Source: Paragonimus westermani (lineage: Eukaryota; Platyhelminthes; Trematoda; Plagiorchiida; Troglotrematidae). From it: a DNA stretch of 64,000 nt. The notes under the pieces were generated by a model. The model did not search any database, was not told where the DNA came from, and saw nothing but the letters and a program-made list of their open reading frames with translations. The position numbers and the translations under genes are program-made. The stretch covers positions 1 through 64,000 of the forward strand of contig QNGE01003805.1 of NCBI GenBank assembly GCA_008508345.1. The letters run 5' to 3'. The first letter of the stretch is position 1, and every line of letters begins with the position of its first letter. Of this stretch, positions 22,614 through 33,950 are shown one piece after another.

Positions 22614-22823
22614 TTATACATTACTGTTTTGCACCATAGGTAATGTTATACTAGAGCGTCTTGTTTTAATTGGGGAACATCCACAACTATAATTAGGAAA
22701 TTTCATCACTTTTAAAACCAAGGCATGATGCTGATCTGCACACAGATGCTTTTGGCACGAACGTGGTTCAATTTTCTCCCCTTTTTCTTCGCTTGCACCA
22801 CAGTCCAGTTTCTGAACGTTCAT
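22614..22823 (-). CDS. Hypothetical Cys/His-containing frame of 69 codons
   Basis: ATG-initiated (GCAAACATGAAC) frame to TAA. It carries Cys and His residues in the middle (CQKHLCADQHHALVL, then YSCGCSP), which is not a metal-binding motif I can name. The frame is open nine codons above the ATG to a TGA, with the acceptor-like CTATCAACTTGAG in between, so an exon start there is as likely as the ATG. Strand and cluster context are shared with the neighbouring minus-strand segments. Confidence 0.2.
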   Translation of the reverse strand: MNVQKLDCGASEEKGEKIEPRSCQKHLCADQHHALVLKVMKFPNYSCGCSPIKTRRSSITLPMVQNSNV

Positions 22824-22969
22824 GTTTGCTGGAACATGTTTCTGGTAGTCTCAAGTTGATAGAACCTATAGACAACAACATATTGTAAACACCTAAGAAC
22901 GTGTGCGAGTTGAAAGATCTCAAGGTCAGATTAATAACTCTGTTCCACTTTGTAAGAAAAAGCATAGTT

Positions 22970-24154
22970 TATAGCGTTATTTACACAGTGATTGACGAAT
23001 AAACTTCTACTATCAATTGCAAAACAAAATAGAGGACGTATGAGGTATGTACGATATTTTAACATATATTTCGGTGGAAAATTTGGTTTCTTTATAATCT
23101 ACTGAAATCGATCATTCCATTTCATTTATAATGTTCTTTTCACTGAATGATGCTTGGTTGAAGTTAATTTTGTCCCTAACATGTCTAAAAAAGAGAACTA
23201 ACTAAAAATATCCGGACAGAAATCATTGATATCAAGGGTGATCGCATTCATATGTAAGAACGTAATTTATAATGGGGGCTTCAACGCAGATTTTTGCGTG
23301 TTTCTGAATACCGCTTGTAAATCTTTTAAATGCATTAGAATGACAAAACAGATAATTTCTCCCCAAAGACCTCCAGCGGATTAATAGAGACTTGCATTTT
23401 GACAATTTCCTATGGCAGTGTAAGCTGTCCAGTGTTTATCAACGTGTTGAGAGGAGTGTTCACCAACAAAATCAGAGAAGAAAGACAGCAATCAAATTTA
23501 ACTGAAAACTCCAAGCAATGCTAAGTATTACCCGTTGCGCCCTTTTGCGAGTTGGTATAAGATATTTACAGACCATTCCAGTTTACTCAAATTTTCATCA
23601 CTCTCCTCCTCTATCAACCCAGCTATTCCAGTGGTATTACCCCGAACTTTTGGCCCATAAATATGCGCATTCAACTAAGCGACTGACTGAGTGTGTACCA
23701 AAGCAATCATATCCTGAAAACCCCTTGGGTTAAAATCAGTTCAACCCCATAATCTAAACGAGACCATAAAATGGTCAACTTCAGTTTGTGCTTCAATTGA
23801 TTTTGTGACGCGTAATGAACGGATGTGAACCTGTTTTTTGGTAAAGTAAACAAAATATGAATATATAAAATGTCCGATATTTGTTACAGTCGAATAAGGC
23901 AAATAGTCACCACCTCAGATAGTTTTACCCCGTATTCAATAAGTGCACGCAAATCTTACTGTATTTTATTGACAGTTGCACATTTTGTACTTTAAATTTT
24001 TTTGTTCGCTCTTTTCGTCTTTATCCAACTCACGCGTGCACTCCATGTTTATACCAAGACTTTATACCATGACTTGAAAATCAATAATACAAAATTCACT
24101 TACGGGGTTTTGAGCTGTGCGTTTTCTCTGTGTTCCGTGTCGCTTGGGGTACAG
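22970..24154. other. Non-coding stretch
   Basis: One 71-codon plus-strand frame at 23518-23733 lacks splice or start support. Nothing else was identified. Confidence 0.4.
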
Positions 24155-24294
24155 GTTTCGGGAGAGTCAAAGACCAACGGAACCAACCGTCCATTTCAAC
24201 AAAAATCTCTGAGAAGCAACACCACGGATCTATCGATTGGACACCTTGTTCAATGTAGTGGAATTTCTAAATCAACACACCTTCACGATCTCTT
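24155..24294 (+). CDS. Candidate internal exon, Ser/Thr/Asn-rich
   Basis: A long pyrimidine-rich acceptor region (GTGTTCCGTGTCGCTTGG then GGTACAG, ending 24154) leads into 46 open codons in phase 0 and two further bases, then a GTGAGT donor at 24295. The product is rich in Ser, Thr, Asn and Gly (VSGESKTNGTNRPFQQKS) with potential N-glycosylation sites, and ends SKSTHLHDL. Bases before the donor (CTT) are not optimal. No partner exon was found. Family unknown. Confidence 0.28.
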
Positions 24295-26070
24295 GTGAGT
24301 CATTTCCTTTTGTTTTCGTCATATTCTGACTCCGCGTACGAGCTCAAGTATTTTGGCAGTGTTTGGATATGGTACGAATGTGATAATCCGTTTGTAAACG
24401 CATTTGCTTTCGTGTCCGTTTAACCATCTCATAACCTATATTTGTGTGCTTCTAAACCGCACGTAGATAGGAGAAAATTATAAATACGTGCACAACCACT
24501 TCACGAAACCAAGTATGAAGCACCGCGTTCCTTCAAATTCTATTACTATAACTCCAACACAAAAAACTGCTCTGAGCGATCATACTTGCTTCTCCTAAGG
24601 AGATGTTTCACAGAGAGATCGCGTGTTCAACCCACAGTTGCCAGTCTCTGTCACTGTGTCACAGCTAGTGAGAATATTACCTCGCCATATCTAAAGTTAA
24701 ACAACCTTTCATGATTAGTACTTAATAATCGGGTCTAACAGCTTGGTCATGACCGATAGGTCACTGAGGTTAACGACGATATTATATATGTGTATTGTTC
24801 TAAGTGAAACACAGATTGAAAAGCGATCATACGTGTAGTTGTACGGTTGCACGTGACTTACTTAACTGTCGGGCTAGTGATATGTAAACTTAAACCAAAG
24901 AGCAGCTATTCAAACCTAAAAGAAAACGGTTTCGGTTTGAGCTAAAAAACATTTTATGAAGCGCATCAAGAAGACGGCACTTCACAAAGAGGACTCTAGG
25001 AAAATTCGAGAATGTCATCGACTACTGCTAACTTCCTCTAAGTTTTGACCAAAAACCAGGAGTTCATACTGTGAATACTTCATCCAGATCAACAGTTTTA
25101 TGTACAAAACTCTCAAAACGAAACACTTCGATGTTCTGCAAGCGGAAGTTTGAAGACGATCTACTCTGGAAAACGTCACCTGTATGTCTCGGTTATCACA
25201 ATATAGACGATAATTTAAGATTATTAAGTAAAATGAATTACTATGAACGACTAATTGTAATACGACCGATATCGACTGAGTAGCTTCAACATCAAAACAG
25301 TCTGCAAGTGACCATCTAGTGACATTCTTGCGTCAACAGTGAAACCTTACCTTTGAAAAGAACCGTCGACTACTCATAAGTCATCTTGAATTATCTGCGA
25401 AATAAACATAAACTAAGCTCTTTAACTGATTTTACACCACATTTTAGCCTTTGATAACGCCGTGTGAACAGCTCTCATTAATTGCCTCGTGTGTTTTGCT
25501 GCTTCCCCCTCAAACCACCCTGCAAATAGGTAGTTCGGCGAAGTGTACTTTGCAATCTGTCTTTCTCTGTGTATAACATGTCACTCTTTCAGACCCCTTT
25601 AACATATGTTTGTGTAATCCTGGAACATCGTTCTGTTCATGATGTTCACCAGTGTAAGGTATTTAGACGTTCAAGTTTCGTCCGCGAGGTCAATACTTTT
25701 TAGTTGCTTGTTTTTGAGATGATTACCTTGATAAGCAACACATCGGCTCAACGTTGTTCAGAAAATCAGAAAATCTACAGATTAGTTATTTTATGACATT
25801 TTCAACTCGTTTTCCTGTTAACAACAAGCTTGAGTGCACTGTTAACGAGGCAGCTGTTAAGAGCAGATACCGTCGATAGTTCATCAATACCTTCAACTCA
25901 TCATGCCTTCCAGCCTATCTAACTCAGTATAAAGCTTCGGAAGTCAAACTCGAAAATTGACTGATTCAACGTCTCTTCTTACATTACTTGCTCAAAAAAG
26001 TTAATACTACAGTACTGCAACCATTTGTTTCTAGATTGATTGAACAACTTTTGAACAAATGAGACCATCC
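24295..26070. other. Non-coding or intronic stretch
   Basis: A minus-strand segment at 25357-25399 has a good acceptor (TTATTTCGCAG) and donor (CAAAG|GTAAGG) but stops in all three frames, so at best it is an untranslated exon. No mobile element was recognised. Confidence 0.35.
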
Positions 26071-26218
26071 TTAGGCATTTGGTTCCGCCGATAACCTTGA
26101 AAAGTACCTTGTAGTACGTCGTGTGTGACGAAATACTTCTTGCGTTCCGGTGAGTGCTCCTCTCAGTTGGCGTAAGACGGTGAGATACAAACGAGCAACT
26201 AAGCACCTCAAGCCAGCC
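26071..26218 (-). CDS. Candidate second exon, basic, of the minus-strand membrane-protein model
   Basis: The acceptor is TTCACAATTTGTCTCAG. The first G completes the codon GG-G left by the exon at 27016-27107 and 48 codons follow to TAA (26073-26071). The stretch is amphipathic and Arg-rich (AGLRCLVARLYLTVLRQLRG, then EVFRHTRRTTRYF). The frame used here is the one demanded by phase; a second frame is open over the same bases. An alternative end is a donor-like ACAAG|GTACTT before the stop, which would make this an internal exon. No AATAAA was seen nearby. The combined product would be 79 residues. Confidence 0.3.
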
Positions 26219-27015
26219 CTGAGACAAATTGTGAACAAATTGTGATAAACATTAGGCGGTAAGAAATCATTTCAGTGAATACATATTTTGATGGTTCTTA
26301 AACAAAACCGAGTAAAATGAAAAGAAAACTGAACATTGAGACAAGCACAAGTAAATTCAATCGTCCGATAATTTCCGAATACAAGACTCCGTTGTGAAAA
26401 CTGAGTCTTGTTTTATATTCACTGTGGAGATGGCTGAATACAGTGAACTTCATCGGAACAGGCTTTGCGACAACTCAGAATGAGAGAAAAGAAAAAGTGA
26501 ACCTGAGTTCGAACGACGCAATAAATTGTGATAATAATCGGCATACCCAACGAAAGAAAACTGTGGGAGCAGTGATAATCCCGCTTCCACCATAAGGAAT
26601 TAAAATCGGAAAATTGAAAACCCAGTTTGGGAGAAGAATAAAAACGGCCAATTCTTGTTAGCTGTTGTTAGCCTCACTAATCGGAGTTCAGTCGACGAAG
26701 TACGATGGTGAGGTTAATATTTTATTCATTGTGTTCACTTTATTCGCTTCTGAGTTCGTATGCTACATCGTCATCACTTTGTGGCCCGTTTTGTTGGTAA
26801 TAATATGTTCATTTATGCAATGCAATCTTCGGGATATATAACGCTGATGAGCCGGGAAAAACTGTCATCCAGTTATTTACACAATATTGTACATTGTCAT
26901 GTGTTACTGTGCAACCGCGCATTTTCTCCCCAACGGTGTATATGTATTTAGTAATTTACCTTGCTAATATGTCACCTTCTACGCAACTTCTCCCATGAAT
27001 ATAACAAATTCTTAC

Positions 27016-27107
27016 CCTCCCTCAGTCCATATTTTAACAGCGTGCACTAAAAGCATCACCACAGTTACAAGGACAAACAGAGGGGCCCAAAGTAAACGAC
27101 CAAGCAT
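27016..27107 (-). CDS. Candidate first coding exon with N-terminal membrane or signal segment
   Basis: ATG at 27107 opens 30 codons and two bases to a strong donor GGAGG|GTAAGA (donor bases 27015-27010). Residues 4-22 are a hydrophobic helix (RLLWAPLFVLVTVVMLLVH) followed by Lys and a short polar tail, which fits a signal anchor or signal peptide. The frame is open 12 codons above the ATG. Splicing over a 797-nt intron to the acceptor at 26219 keeps the frame. The exon begins about 150 nt from a CpG-rich block (27240-27300) that could be its promoter. No family is recognised. Confidence 0.35.
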
Positions 27108-27239
27108 TACACCCCGGAACCCTGAACCGAGTACTCCAATTATACTGTGTTACTTATTGTACAGCTTATTCAAAAACTAGCATCGAGTGCGAGCGAATAA
27201 TTAACTAGTTTTTCTGGGTTGACAAGACTCTTGGCTGAG

Positions 27240-27300
27240 AATAACGGCGTTTGCAATAAGCTGTAACGCGCAGCCGAAACCAGCGAGCGCGCACGAATTG
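27240..27300. promoter_or_regulatory. CpG-rich block, possible divergent promoter
   Basis: About nine CpG steps in 60 bases (for example cagcgagcgcgcacg) in DNA that is otherwise AT-rich and CpG-poor. The candidate minus-strand first exon starts 130-150 nt to the left, and a plus-strand transcript with a canonical 65-nt intron starts to the right. The arrangement suggests a bidirectional promoter; no TATA box is present. Confidence 0.3.
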
Positions 27301-27521
27301 AGTTTGAGTTGTGTGAAGAGGCGTGCTGCTGTGTTGTCGGTGCCGTTTTAGCTTACGTTTGTGTAAGTCGTGTGCATAGCTTACTGGGTCTTCGGCTCAT
27401 GTTTGTTTGTATTGTTTCTCTTTTCAGAACTGTTGTTCGAACCTCTACTTCGGAAGAGCGTTGTCCACTGGTGCGTCCACGTTGCCCGAAGGTTGGTCCG
27501 CGTATTCACGGGCATCCAGGG
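27301..27521 (+). other. Possible spliced 5' region with a 65-nt intron
   Basis: A donor GT|GTAAGT at 27363 and an acceptor TTGTTTCTCTTTTCAG at 27427 enclose 65 nt. Joining the flanks keeps one frame open without a stop from 27267 to 27520 (after splicing ...AYVC|NCCSNLYFGR...). That frame has no ATG, so it may be untranslated leader, a non-coding RNA, or a piece of a longer coding frame whose start lies elsewhere. CpG-rich content continues through both flanks. Confidence 0.3.
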
Positions 27522-30500
27522 TAGAGTAGGCTGGCCTGCATGTTACAAAGCATATGGGAAATATCATTAGGATTTTTATAACATCAAACTTATCCATACC
27601 ATGTACAACAATTAATTTTTGGGAAACCATTAAAACGTCAGCATGAGTTTCGATAAACTCATCCTATTCACTTCATGAACGTGATAAACCCTTGAAAAGC
27701 CAAGATGACGAAAGTTTAGCCAATTTTCAGGTCTACCTTTGATCCTATACAAGAATGTCATCAACGCATAAAATCGCACATGGAAGTCCAAATTTTTATA
27801 TAAAAAATATCATCCCTTAGAAAGTGTATCCTTTCAGGCAGCTTCAAAGCTTTCGTTTCGCACAACCATCTGACAGATTAGGTAGCGCACTCGCCGCCAC
27901 CTACTCGGACTTTCAGAAAACATTTAAATATCCACTTCTATGAACATTTTTATCAAACTAGCCGAATAAGGCGGACCAAACACGTGTCAGTTGTTCACAG
28001 AAGGGCAGCACTTTGAAATAATACTGAATATCCTGTTTTACTTTAATTTTTGAGGGGTTTAACAGATCTGTGTCATGAAACAAGATGCTCCATTCGCTCC
28101 ACATCATCATTGAGATCAGGCCGGCTTCCAAGAAATTTAATTTGGCGATCCAAGATGCTGCCCTTGGCGGACTGAAAGTAACTGAGGTACTCACTCAAGC
28201 CTGTTCAAAACGAAAACAAGTGTACTATGTTAACACAGCTGTCATGACCAAAATATCCTACAGATGCACATGCGGAGATATCAATCAAAAGTGAAACATC
28301 CTGACGAAAGGACTCAAAATGACGTCAGTAGGAATCCAAAGTTTCAATACAAATGTGAGTAGACTGACAATGAGTTGGACTATTTAGGCAGTTCCATATT
28401 GAACGTTTGTCTATCAAGCGATTTAAAATTGAATGTAAAAAGCAACGAAGCCAGCAACTGTATAAAAATGGAGACCCGGCTTTCCAAGCAGCAGCAGGGT
28501 ATTCCTAACAAGATATATCTGCTGACGGCTATGTATTACACATCATCAACATTCTATTGTGACATTCTCAATCATCATTAAAGTCATCAATAGTGTTCCG
28601 ATAGCGTACTAAACCACTGCATATTAACGGATGGGGTAAATAGTTCATTGGATTATGTGTACTCTGGGATTAACTGTTCATAAGCAAATCAGCATGAGTG
28701 AATCACTGTGTCCGGATAAGTGTGTATGCCACTGATGGCCTACAACAAACGCAGAGCTCAAATCCATTGTCAATTCTCATAGTAAGCTTGGCGAGAGAGT
28801 ATAAGTGATCGAAAACTCTCCCACTAAATGCGCATCCTGTTTAGTTCACAAAGTTGGACCTTGAAATGGTGAATGCTTAGAACTAATAGCCTTGGAGAGG
28901 GGGCTTCAAATATCGTTAGCTTTTATCCTTCTTTATCAGATATGCAGAGAGTCAAATGAAAACAGGTACCATAAAGTAGGCAGGATTATAATAACTGACG
29001 AGCAGATATTGAGAAGGTGGTAACTATGTCTTTGAAAATTACCTTGAATGTGAGTGTTGTCAGTTGTAAATCATTGAAAATTCTTCACCACTGATCCACG
29101 GGCTAACTTTGCAGGACTTTCAAAGCGAAATATGCTATTTCAACTTGGTTTAATGGTCTCAGTTGAGAGGTTATGCATCAAAGTTAGGTGAACAGTTTGC
29201 CGTTTGATTTTTGGTACCCGTCAGAAAATTGCCGACAGGTGATTGTAAATGAGATTTACGTGTGAGCACCGAACCATCGACAATTTAAAGCTACTGGAAG
29301 AGAGGTAGTCTCAAACTTGGTCCAAATTTTGATAGCTGCGATCAGTTTTAAATAACTCAATTTATGTTACCACGCAATAATCTGGAGCAGATTTCAGTTT
29401 TTTTATGTAGAAAGTGGAGGAGCAAATTTTATTGAAAGTACATGAAATCGGAAGGATACAAGATACTCGGATAGAAGAGCAACCAAAAGGTGAGAGGTTG
29501 ATTCATTTCTATGAATATTGAAGGTATTTGTTTCGAGTTTAATGATTTGACCTAACAAAATTCAACAATAGAAATCGACTTAGACAATCAAAATTAACCA
29601 ACAACATCCGACAAGTTATCTCACAAGCTGCAATTTGAATAGTTTGAACCAATCCTTAACAAAACATTTTCAGCATATTTCAGTAAACGTCAGGGGGTGA
29701 TCACAGCATAACGAAACTATAATCAGGAGAATAGTGGGCCAAAAGCCAAATTTCCATGGCCAGAATATGTGTGATTGTTATTTAAAGTTTGAAAAAAGAC
29801 TCACATAGCCGAGCAATGGGTTCAGAGTTATCATTTCAATGTTCAATGAACAGCAACAAACCATTTCCGTTTAAAATTTAGCACGTAGTTCTGTCTTTTA
29901 AAAAGGACGCTTAAACGCTGTTTCATTTGGCAATGGAAGAACGGAAGTGTACCCTAATTGAGTGAACGCAGTCCAGTAGAATTTGTCAGTGACATTGATT
30001 CAGGGTTTTACTGGTTCATTCATAGCACAGTTTCAATGAAGCAAAATCGAATGATAATATAACAAATAATTAAAAAATTGCATGGATGGGAAAACTCAGT
30101 TCTGTTTTTTGAAAGTTACCGACTATTTTCCGGTCACCTTACAAAAACTTATAACCGGTTTGTGAACGACAACATATGACAAGAAGGTAAGTCGCATGCC
30201 TACCGTAAAACAGCACGAACACTCTATTTTCAGAACCAGAAATATGAACAACGTGGGGGATTTATGAAGCCAAACGGTGGTCTCGAGTTTTGCTCAAATA
30301 ACTTGCACAAGAACAATTCGCTCCGAGCAACAGATAGCCCAAGAAAATAACTTTATTTTTAATGAATGAAATAGCTTCGTTTTAACTTTCATTTTTTCCT
30401 GTGATGTTAGGTTACAATCAGATATGAGTCCGGAACCATATTTAGTATTATTCAGGTCATATATGAAAAACGTAGGTATGTTGTCGACATCTTCTTCCGC

Positions 30501-31689
30501 AAACTATAGTTAATGATTATTACCAAAATATAAATGAGGTAAAGCGAGAGGTTTGCTTCTGGAAATTACGTCTACTTTGTATAAATATATCAACATCTCG
30601 AAAGTTTTTAAATCATAGGTACTGAGAGCAAAAGCATCAATAACACACCTAGATATGTTAGTTTCACAGATGGTATTTAGGGTACACTGAACGTAATTTG
30701 CATGTCATTTAGAGAATGTCGACATGAAGCGTTGGAATTATCTTGTTATCGAATGGCAGAGGGCAGTGATAAGGATTTTGGCTTGTTGAACGAAATAATG
30801 TAAGACCAATAGGAACCAAAAATTGGCTCGATTCCATCAGTATCTACTGTTTACTATTAGGAAATTGCTAATTAACTAAGTGTGAATACTTTCGATAACA
30901 ACTTTAAAATTAAGCGTTCAGTAACTGTGAAAGTAGCCGGCTGAAGCGACCATGATTAGGTCAGAGCTATACGGATTACTCGGCAGCTAAGGCGGTTGGA
31001 GCTGAAGTGATGGTCTAAATAATCGACGTGTCTTCTCAGCATTCACTGGGCAACTGTTGTAAGATCCGTTGAGTGATATGACATATCTGTAAGAGAACCA
31101 CACGGGCAGATGTTCTGGTTGTTTTGTGGTATGGGCTTTACTGTCAAACGATAAAAATCAACCTAAAAATGAAATTTCAGTCATTCTATAGTGAAACAAC
31201 CGTCATATACCGATAATTTTCCATCACTTTTAATAAGTCAAGAAGTTGGCTGAGTAACGGTCTCTTTTGAAAGTTATCCCTTCTAAGGACGAATTGTATG
31301 ACGCAACTTCTGTTATCAAAACTTGAGTGACATTGGATCGCATCATCGAGGAACTGGGTGTTCACTACCCAGATGACTTGAGTAAAAGCTTACGATCTCA
31401 CGTTTTGCTTAGGTAAGCAGTGCTGCGGAACACACAACAATTGGTATGTTACCCTGAACATCAAATAATCAGGTGAACTGACGAACGTGCACAGATATAC
31501 GAGAGAGAGGAAACAACATTGTGGAAGGTGGACAAAAGGTCGACGGGAAAAGAAAAACACACATCAATGTGCGCAACGATTCGCAACGCAAGCATCAATG
31601 ACTCCCAATTTTCGCCACATTTGACATCATTCGCAACCAAAGGAGTTCACAGTCCTCTGGACACCCTCCAGGAAGTGGTCAACGATTTA
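27522..31689. other. Long stretch without a recognisable gene
   Basis: Short frames occur to 28581. From 28582 to 31518 no frame of 60 codons exists on either strand, which is unusual for the window. I see no tandem repeat, element domain or tRNA in it. A strong donor AAG|GTAAGT at 30184 is preceded by stops in all frames except ATGACAAGAAG. Confidence 0.4.
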
Positions 31690-31837
31690 TTGAAACAAAA
31701 TTGAAGGTAAATGCACTAGTACTCATAAACCAATTCATATGTTGTACGACAGGTCGCTACTTCCAGCCTAACCCACTGCCCAAAAACAAGCCAAGACGTG
31801 GTAAGCGGCGAGTTGATATTTGTAAAACATGACTGAG

Positions 31838-32032
31838 CTAAAGAAGCCCGTAGGATAAGAACAGTTTGCTCAAAGATTGACAGAGACTATCCGTTCCGAA
31901 GACACGTCGATAAACATTGTAGTTGCTGATGTGGTGTTCCCACCACCACCAACTAAAACTTTGGAGATACCGGTGGTCGAAAACGGATAATGCGAATATC
32001 CTCCGTGCAGACGCACCAGATTTTGCGGCCAT
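31838..32032 (-). pseudogene. C-terminal block of the LINE reverse transcriptase
   Basis: Contains RRIFALSVFDHRYLQS and WWEHHISNYNVYRRVFG, matching the conserved C-terminal block of RTE-like proteins (SVFDHRCLR, W..H..SN.EVRRRV pattern). The block that normally follows (WLGHVLRM) is absent; a fragment resembling RLPRRALFA lies in another frame just below. Confidence 0.7.
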
Positions 32033-32046
32033 GCGATAGAATCGCC

Positions 32047-32415
32047 TTACACCGGCAAAATGTCTCCCGGCGTTTCACAAAAACTGAGATCATGCTTTCG
32101 ACAAAGGTGGCTCAAGTTGATAAATGCTATCCAAGACCTTTCACTGGCTCTGAGACGGTTACCAAGACGAATGAAATCCTTGGCCACTTTCAATTGCTCA
32201 CCACCAGGAGTAAGAGAACGCTCTGATGTCCAAAAGTACAACTGTTGGCTTTCCGCAGATATGTCTGGGTTCATGCATCTGTCAAAATGTGATGATAAGA
32301 TTAATGTAGCCACAACCAGGGTGGAACCCAGTTTGCTCCACATAAATATGCTGTTCGCGCGCTTCACTTGGTGTGCAAATTGAGATCTCGACGCAAGAGA
32401 AACCAGAGTAGTCAT
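32047..32415 (-). pseudogene. Fused frame across the LINE deletion
   Basis: A 122-codon open frame made partly of off-frame sequence. Its first two thirds lie out of frame with the RT; from SLTPGGEQLKVAKDFIRL it is in frame with the LINE connection region and ends soon after NLSHLCRKHDLSF. It should not be taken as a gene despite its length. An overlapping plus-strand frame (32060-32383) is a shadow. Confidence 0.65.
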
Positions 32416-32790
32416 CTGGTGAATTGCACACGAACGGGCTTAGTCCTTTCGGAAAGTGGGGACAATGCTGGTTAAACACCAGTCAAATGGGACAACTTTA
32501 ATGACCCAGAGTTTCCGGGGCAGAGTCTTCAACTAACGCTGATCTTTCAGCCGCGAAAATGACGGGAGGGAGCTCTTCTAGACCGGGTGCATTGTGACGT
32601 GTCAGTATCTTGAACTCGGAAGAGACTTCTTTCAGTGGGAGCGGAGAAATATCAACACACAGCTGAACATAAGCAGAGCCGGAAGCCTGACCAGTGACGC
32701 GTGTGGCCAGTTGAACTGCTGTTAGAGGTGTTCAGCCCTCTGTCACAAACGTCACTGCAGATGCTGCTTAGGTTCATCACTGCCTGGAGA

Positions 32791-33515
32791 ATTACTTCGT
32801 TCACACCTCACTTCCTACAACCAAATATTTTGATTATATGGATATCAGCGTCCGTAACAGGCAGCTGATGCCTATTTGATCATTTTAATCGTGCTAATCG
32901 ACTGCATGTAAAGGAAGACAGTAGTTACTCTGGCTTTACGATGACAACAACGAACACGGCATACTGGCCGGGGTGATGTTATAATTCCCTATCTTTTGCG
33001 TTTTGAACTCAAACACACGCGATCCACTTGACACTCTCCCCTGCTGTAGAATGTACTTGAAACTATGCAAAACTTTTGTCTGGAAGATTTGTGGAAACAG
33101 TCTGGCCACTTCAGTCACTATAGAATAAAAAGCTTCAGTTTTTATTGATATCAACAGTTTGCACTCTAACCAAGTTGACTGGGAACCAGCAAATTTTATA
33201 GTCTTCCTAATGGTAGAATTGTCTGCTGATCTATCGTAATACGCGTAATCACGCGAGTGAAACAAACAGCACTGGTTAATCCGTTACACATTAACCAGTC
33301 ATTATTGTTTAATCGACAACGTGCTTACGATGAGGAAAACATGAATAAAACTATTAGTCATAGTGGAGGAATTATGGGTCGCGCCGTCCATTCTAACCAC
33401 GTTCCTGTAAGAATCGACTTTACAGTTCCTTCTAATAGGTAGAACGTAAACTAACGTGGTTGCAGTTATAAATTGAACAACACCCACAGATGATCACTAA
33501 TGTCGCACTGTAATG
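32791..33515. other. Unassigned stretch
   Basis: A minus-strand 109-codon frame at 32936-33265 was examined; it lacks a start and splice context and shows no element motif. It could be upstream LINE sequence, which I cannot show. Confidence 0.35.
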
Positions 33516-33595
33516 CATTTTCTAGTCGGCCCCATTCAAAAAGAAGCACTAGGCTGAAGTATCGCTCCGAGTAGAACTCGTCAGCAGTGATATCA
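33516..33595 (-). repeat. SINE family 1 fragment, copy 3
   Basis: About 80 bp matching the body of the family on the minus strand (ttcaaaaagaagcactag on plus corresponds to ttcgaaaagaagcactag elsewhere), diverged, with no tRNA head and no 3' end. It lies 145 bp from copy 4 in the opposite orientation. Confidence 0.6.
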
Positions 33596-33740
33596 ACTTG
33601 GAGTGAAGTCTTAGAACGAAGGTCATCGGTTAAAGTTAAGAAAGCATTCACTGTATCTGCTGTTGAGGTAATCGCGCAATCAGAGAACTACTCTCAAATA
33701 AATGTGGCTGAGTGTTCACATACGATGATTCAGTCACGCC

Positions 33741-33950
33741 TGATATGAGGTCAGCGGTGTACTGGTAGACACGCTTGCCTCAGGGAAGCGTGGCCGCAGT
33801 CCTAGTACCGGCCGTGGCAAATATATACAATACTAACCAACTCTAATGAAATTGAATCTCGAGTCTAGTACTTCTTTTCGGAAGGGGCTGACTGGAAATT
33901 TTGTGGGAATGCGACAGCTGCGATCAGGTGTGGGTGATGTTCAATTTATG
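33741..33950 (+). repeat. SINE family 1, copy 4 (plus strand, old)
   Basis: Plus-strand copy: a degraded tRNA-like head (GAGGTCAGCGG... CACGCTTGCCTCAGG), a decayed B-box region (CCTAGTACCGGCCGTGGC), then the body (TCGAGTCTAGTACTTCTTTT) and the 3' end GATGTTCAATTT. Divergence is larger than between copies 1, 2 and 5, so this is an older insertion. It faces copy 3, so a transcript crossing both could fold. Confidence 0.7.

Larger units (their letters stand above)
31690..32790 (-). mobile_element. RTE-type LINE remnant with internal deletion
   Basis: Read on the minus strand, fragments of a non-LTR retrotransposon reverse transcriptase appear in the right order across several frames: NAPGLEELPPVIF (N-terminal RT, about 32600), DWCLTSIVPTFRKD (about 32490), a stretch with EQTGFHPGCGYINLI (about 32320), TVVLLDIRA (about 32240), then GGEQLKVAKDFIRLG (about 32190), NLSHLCRKHDLSF and FALSVFDHRYLQS (about 31990), and RLPRLGLF (about 31805). 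The catalytic core between LLDIRA and GEQLKV, including the expected YxDD box, is missing. Frameshifts and stops show the copy is dead. The endonuclease domain was not seen. Clade assignment to RTE rests on the C-terminal block order. Confidence 0.75.

Noticed and set aside
25357..25399. Minus-strand coding exon between TTTCGCAG and AAAG|GTAAGG
   Set aside because: Stops in all three frames.
32060..32383. 107-codon plus-strand frame as a gene
   Set aside because: It is antisense to the LINE reverse-transcriptase remnant, whose conserved blocks explain the sequence.
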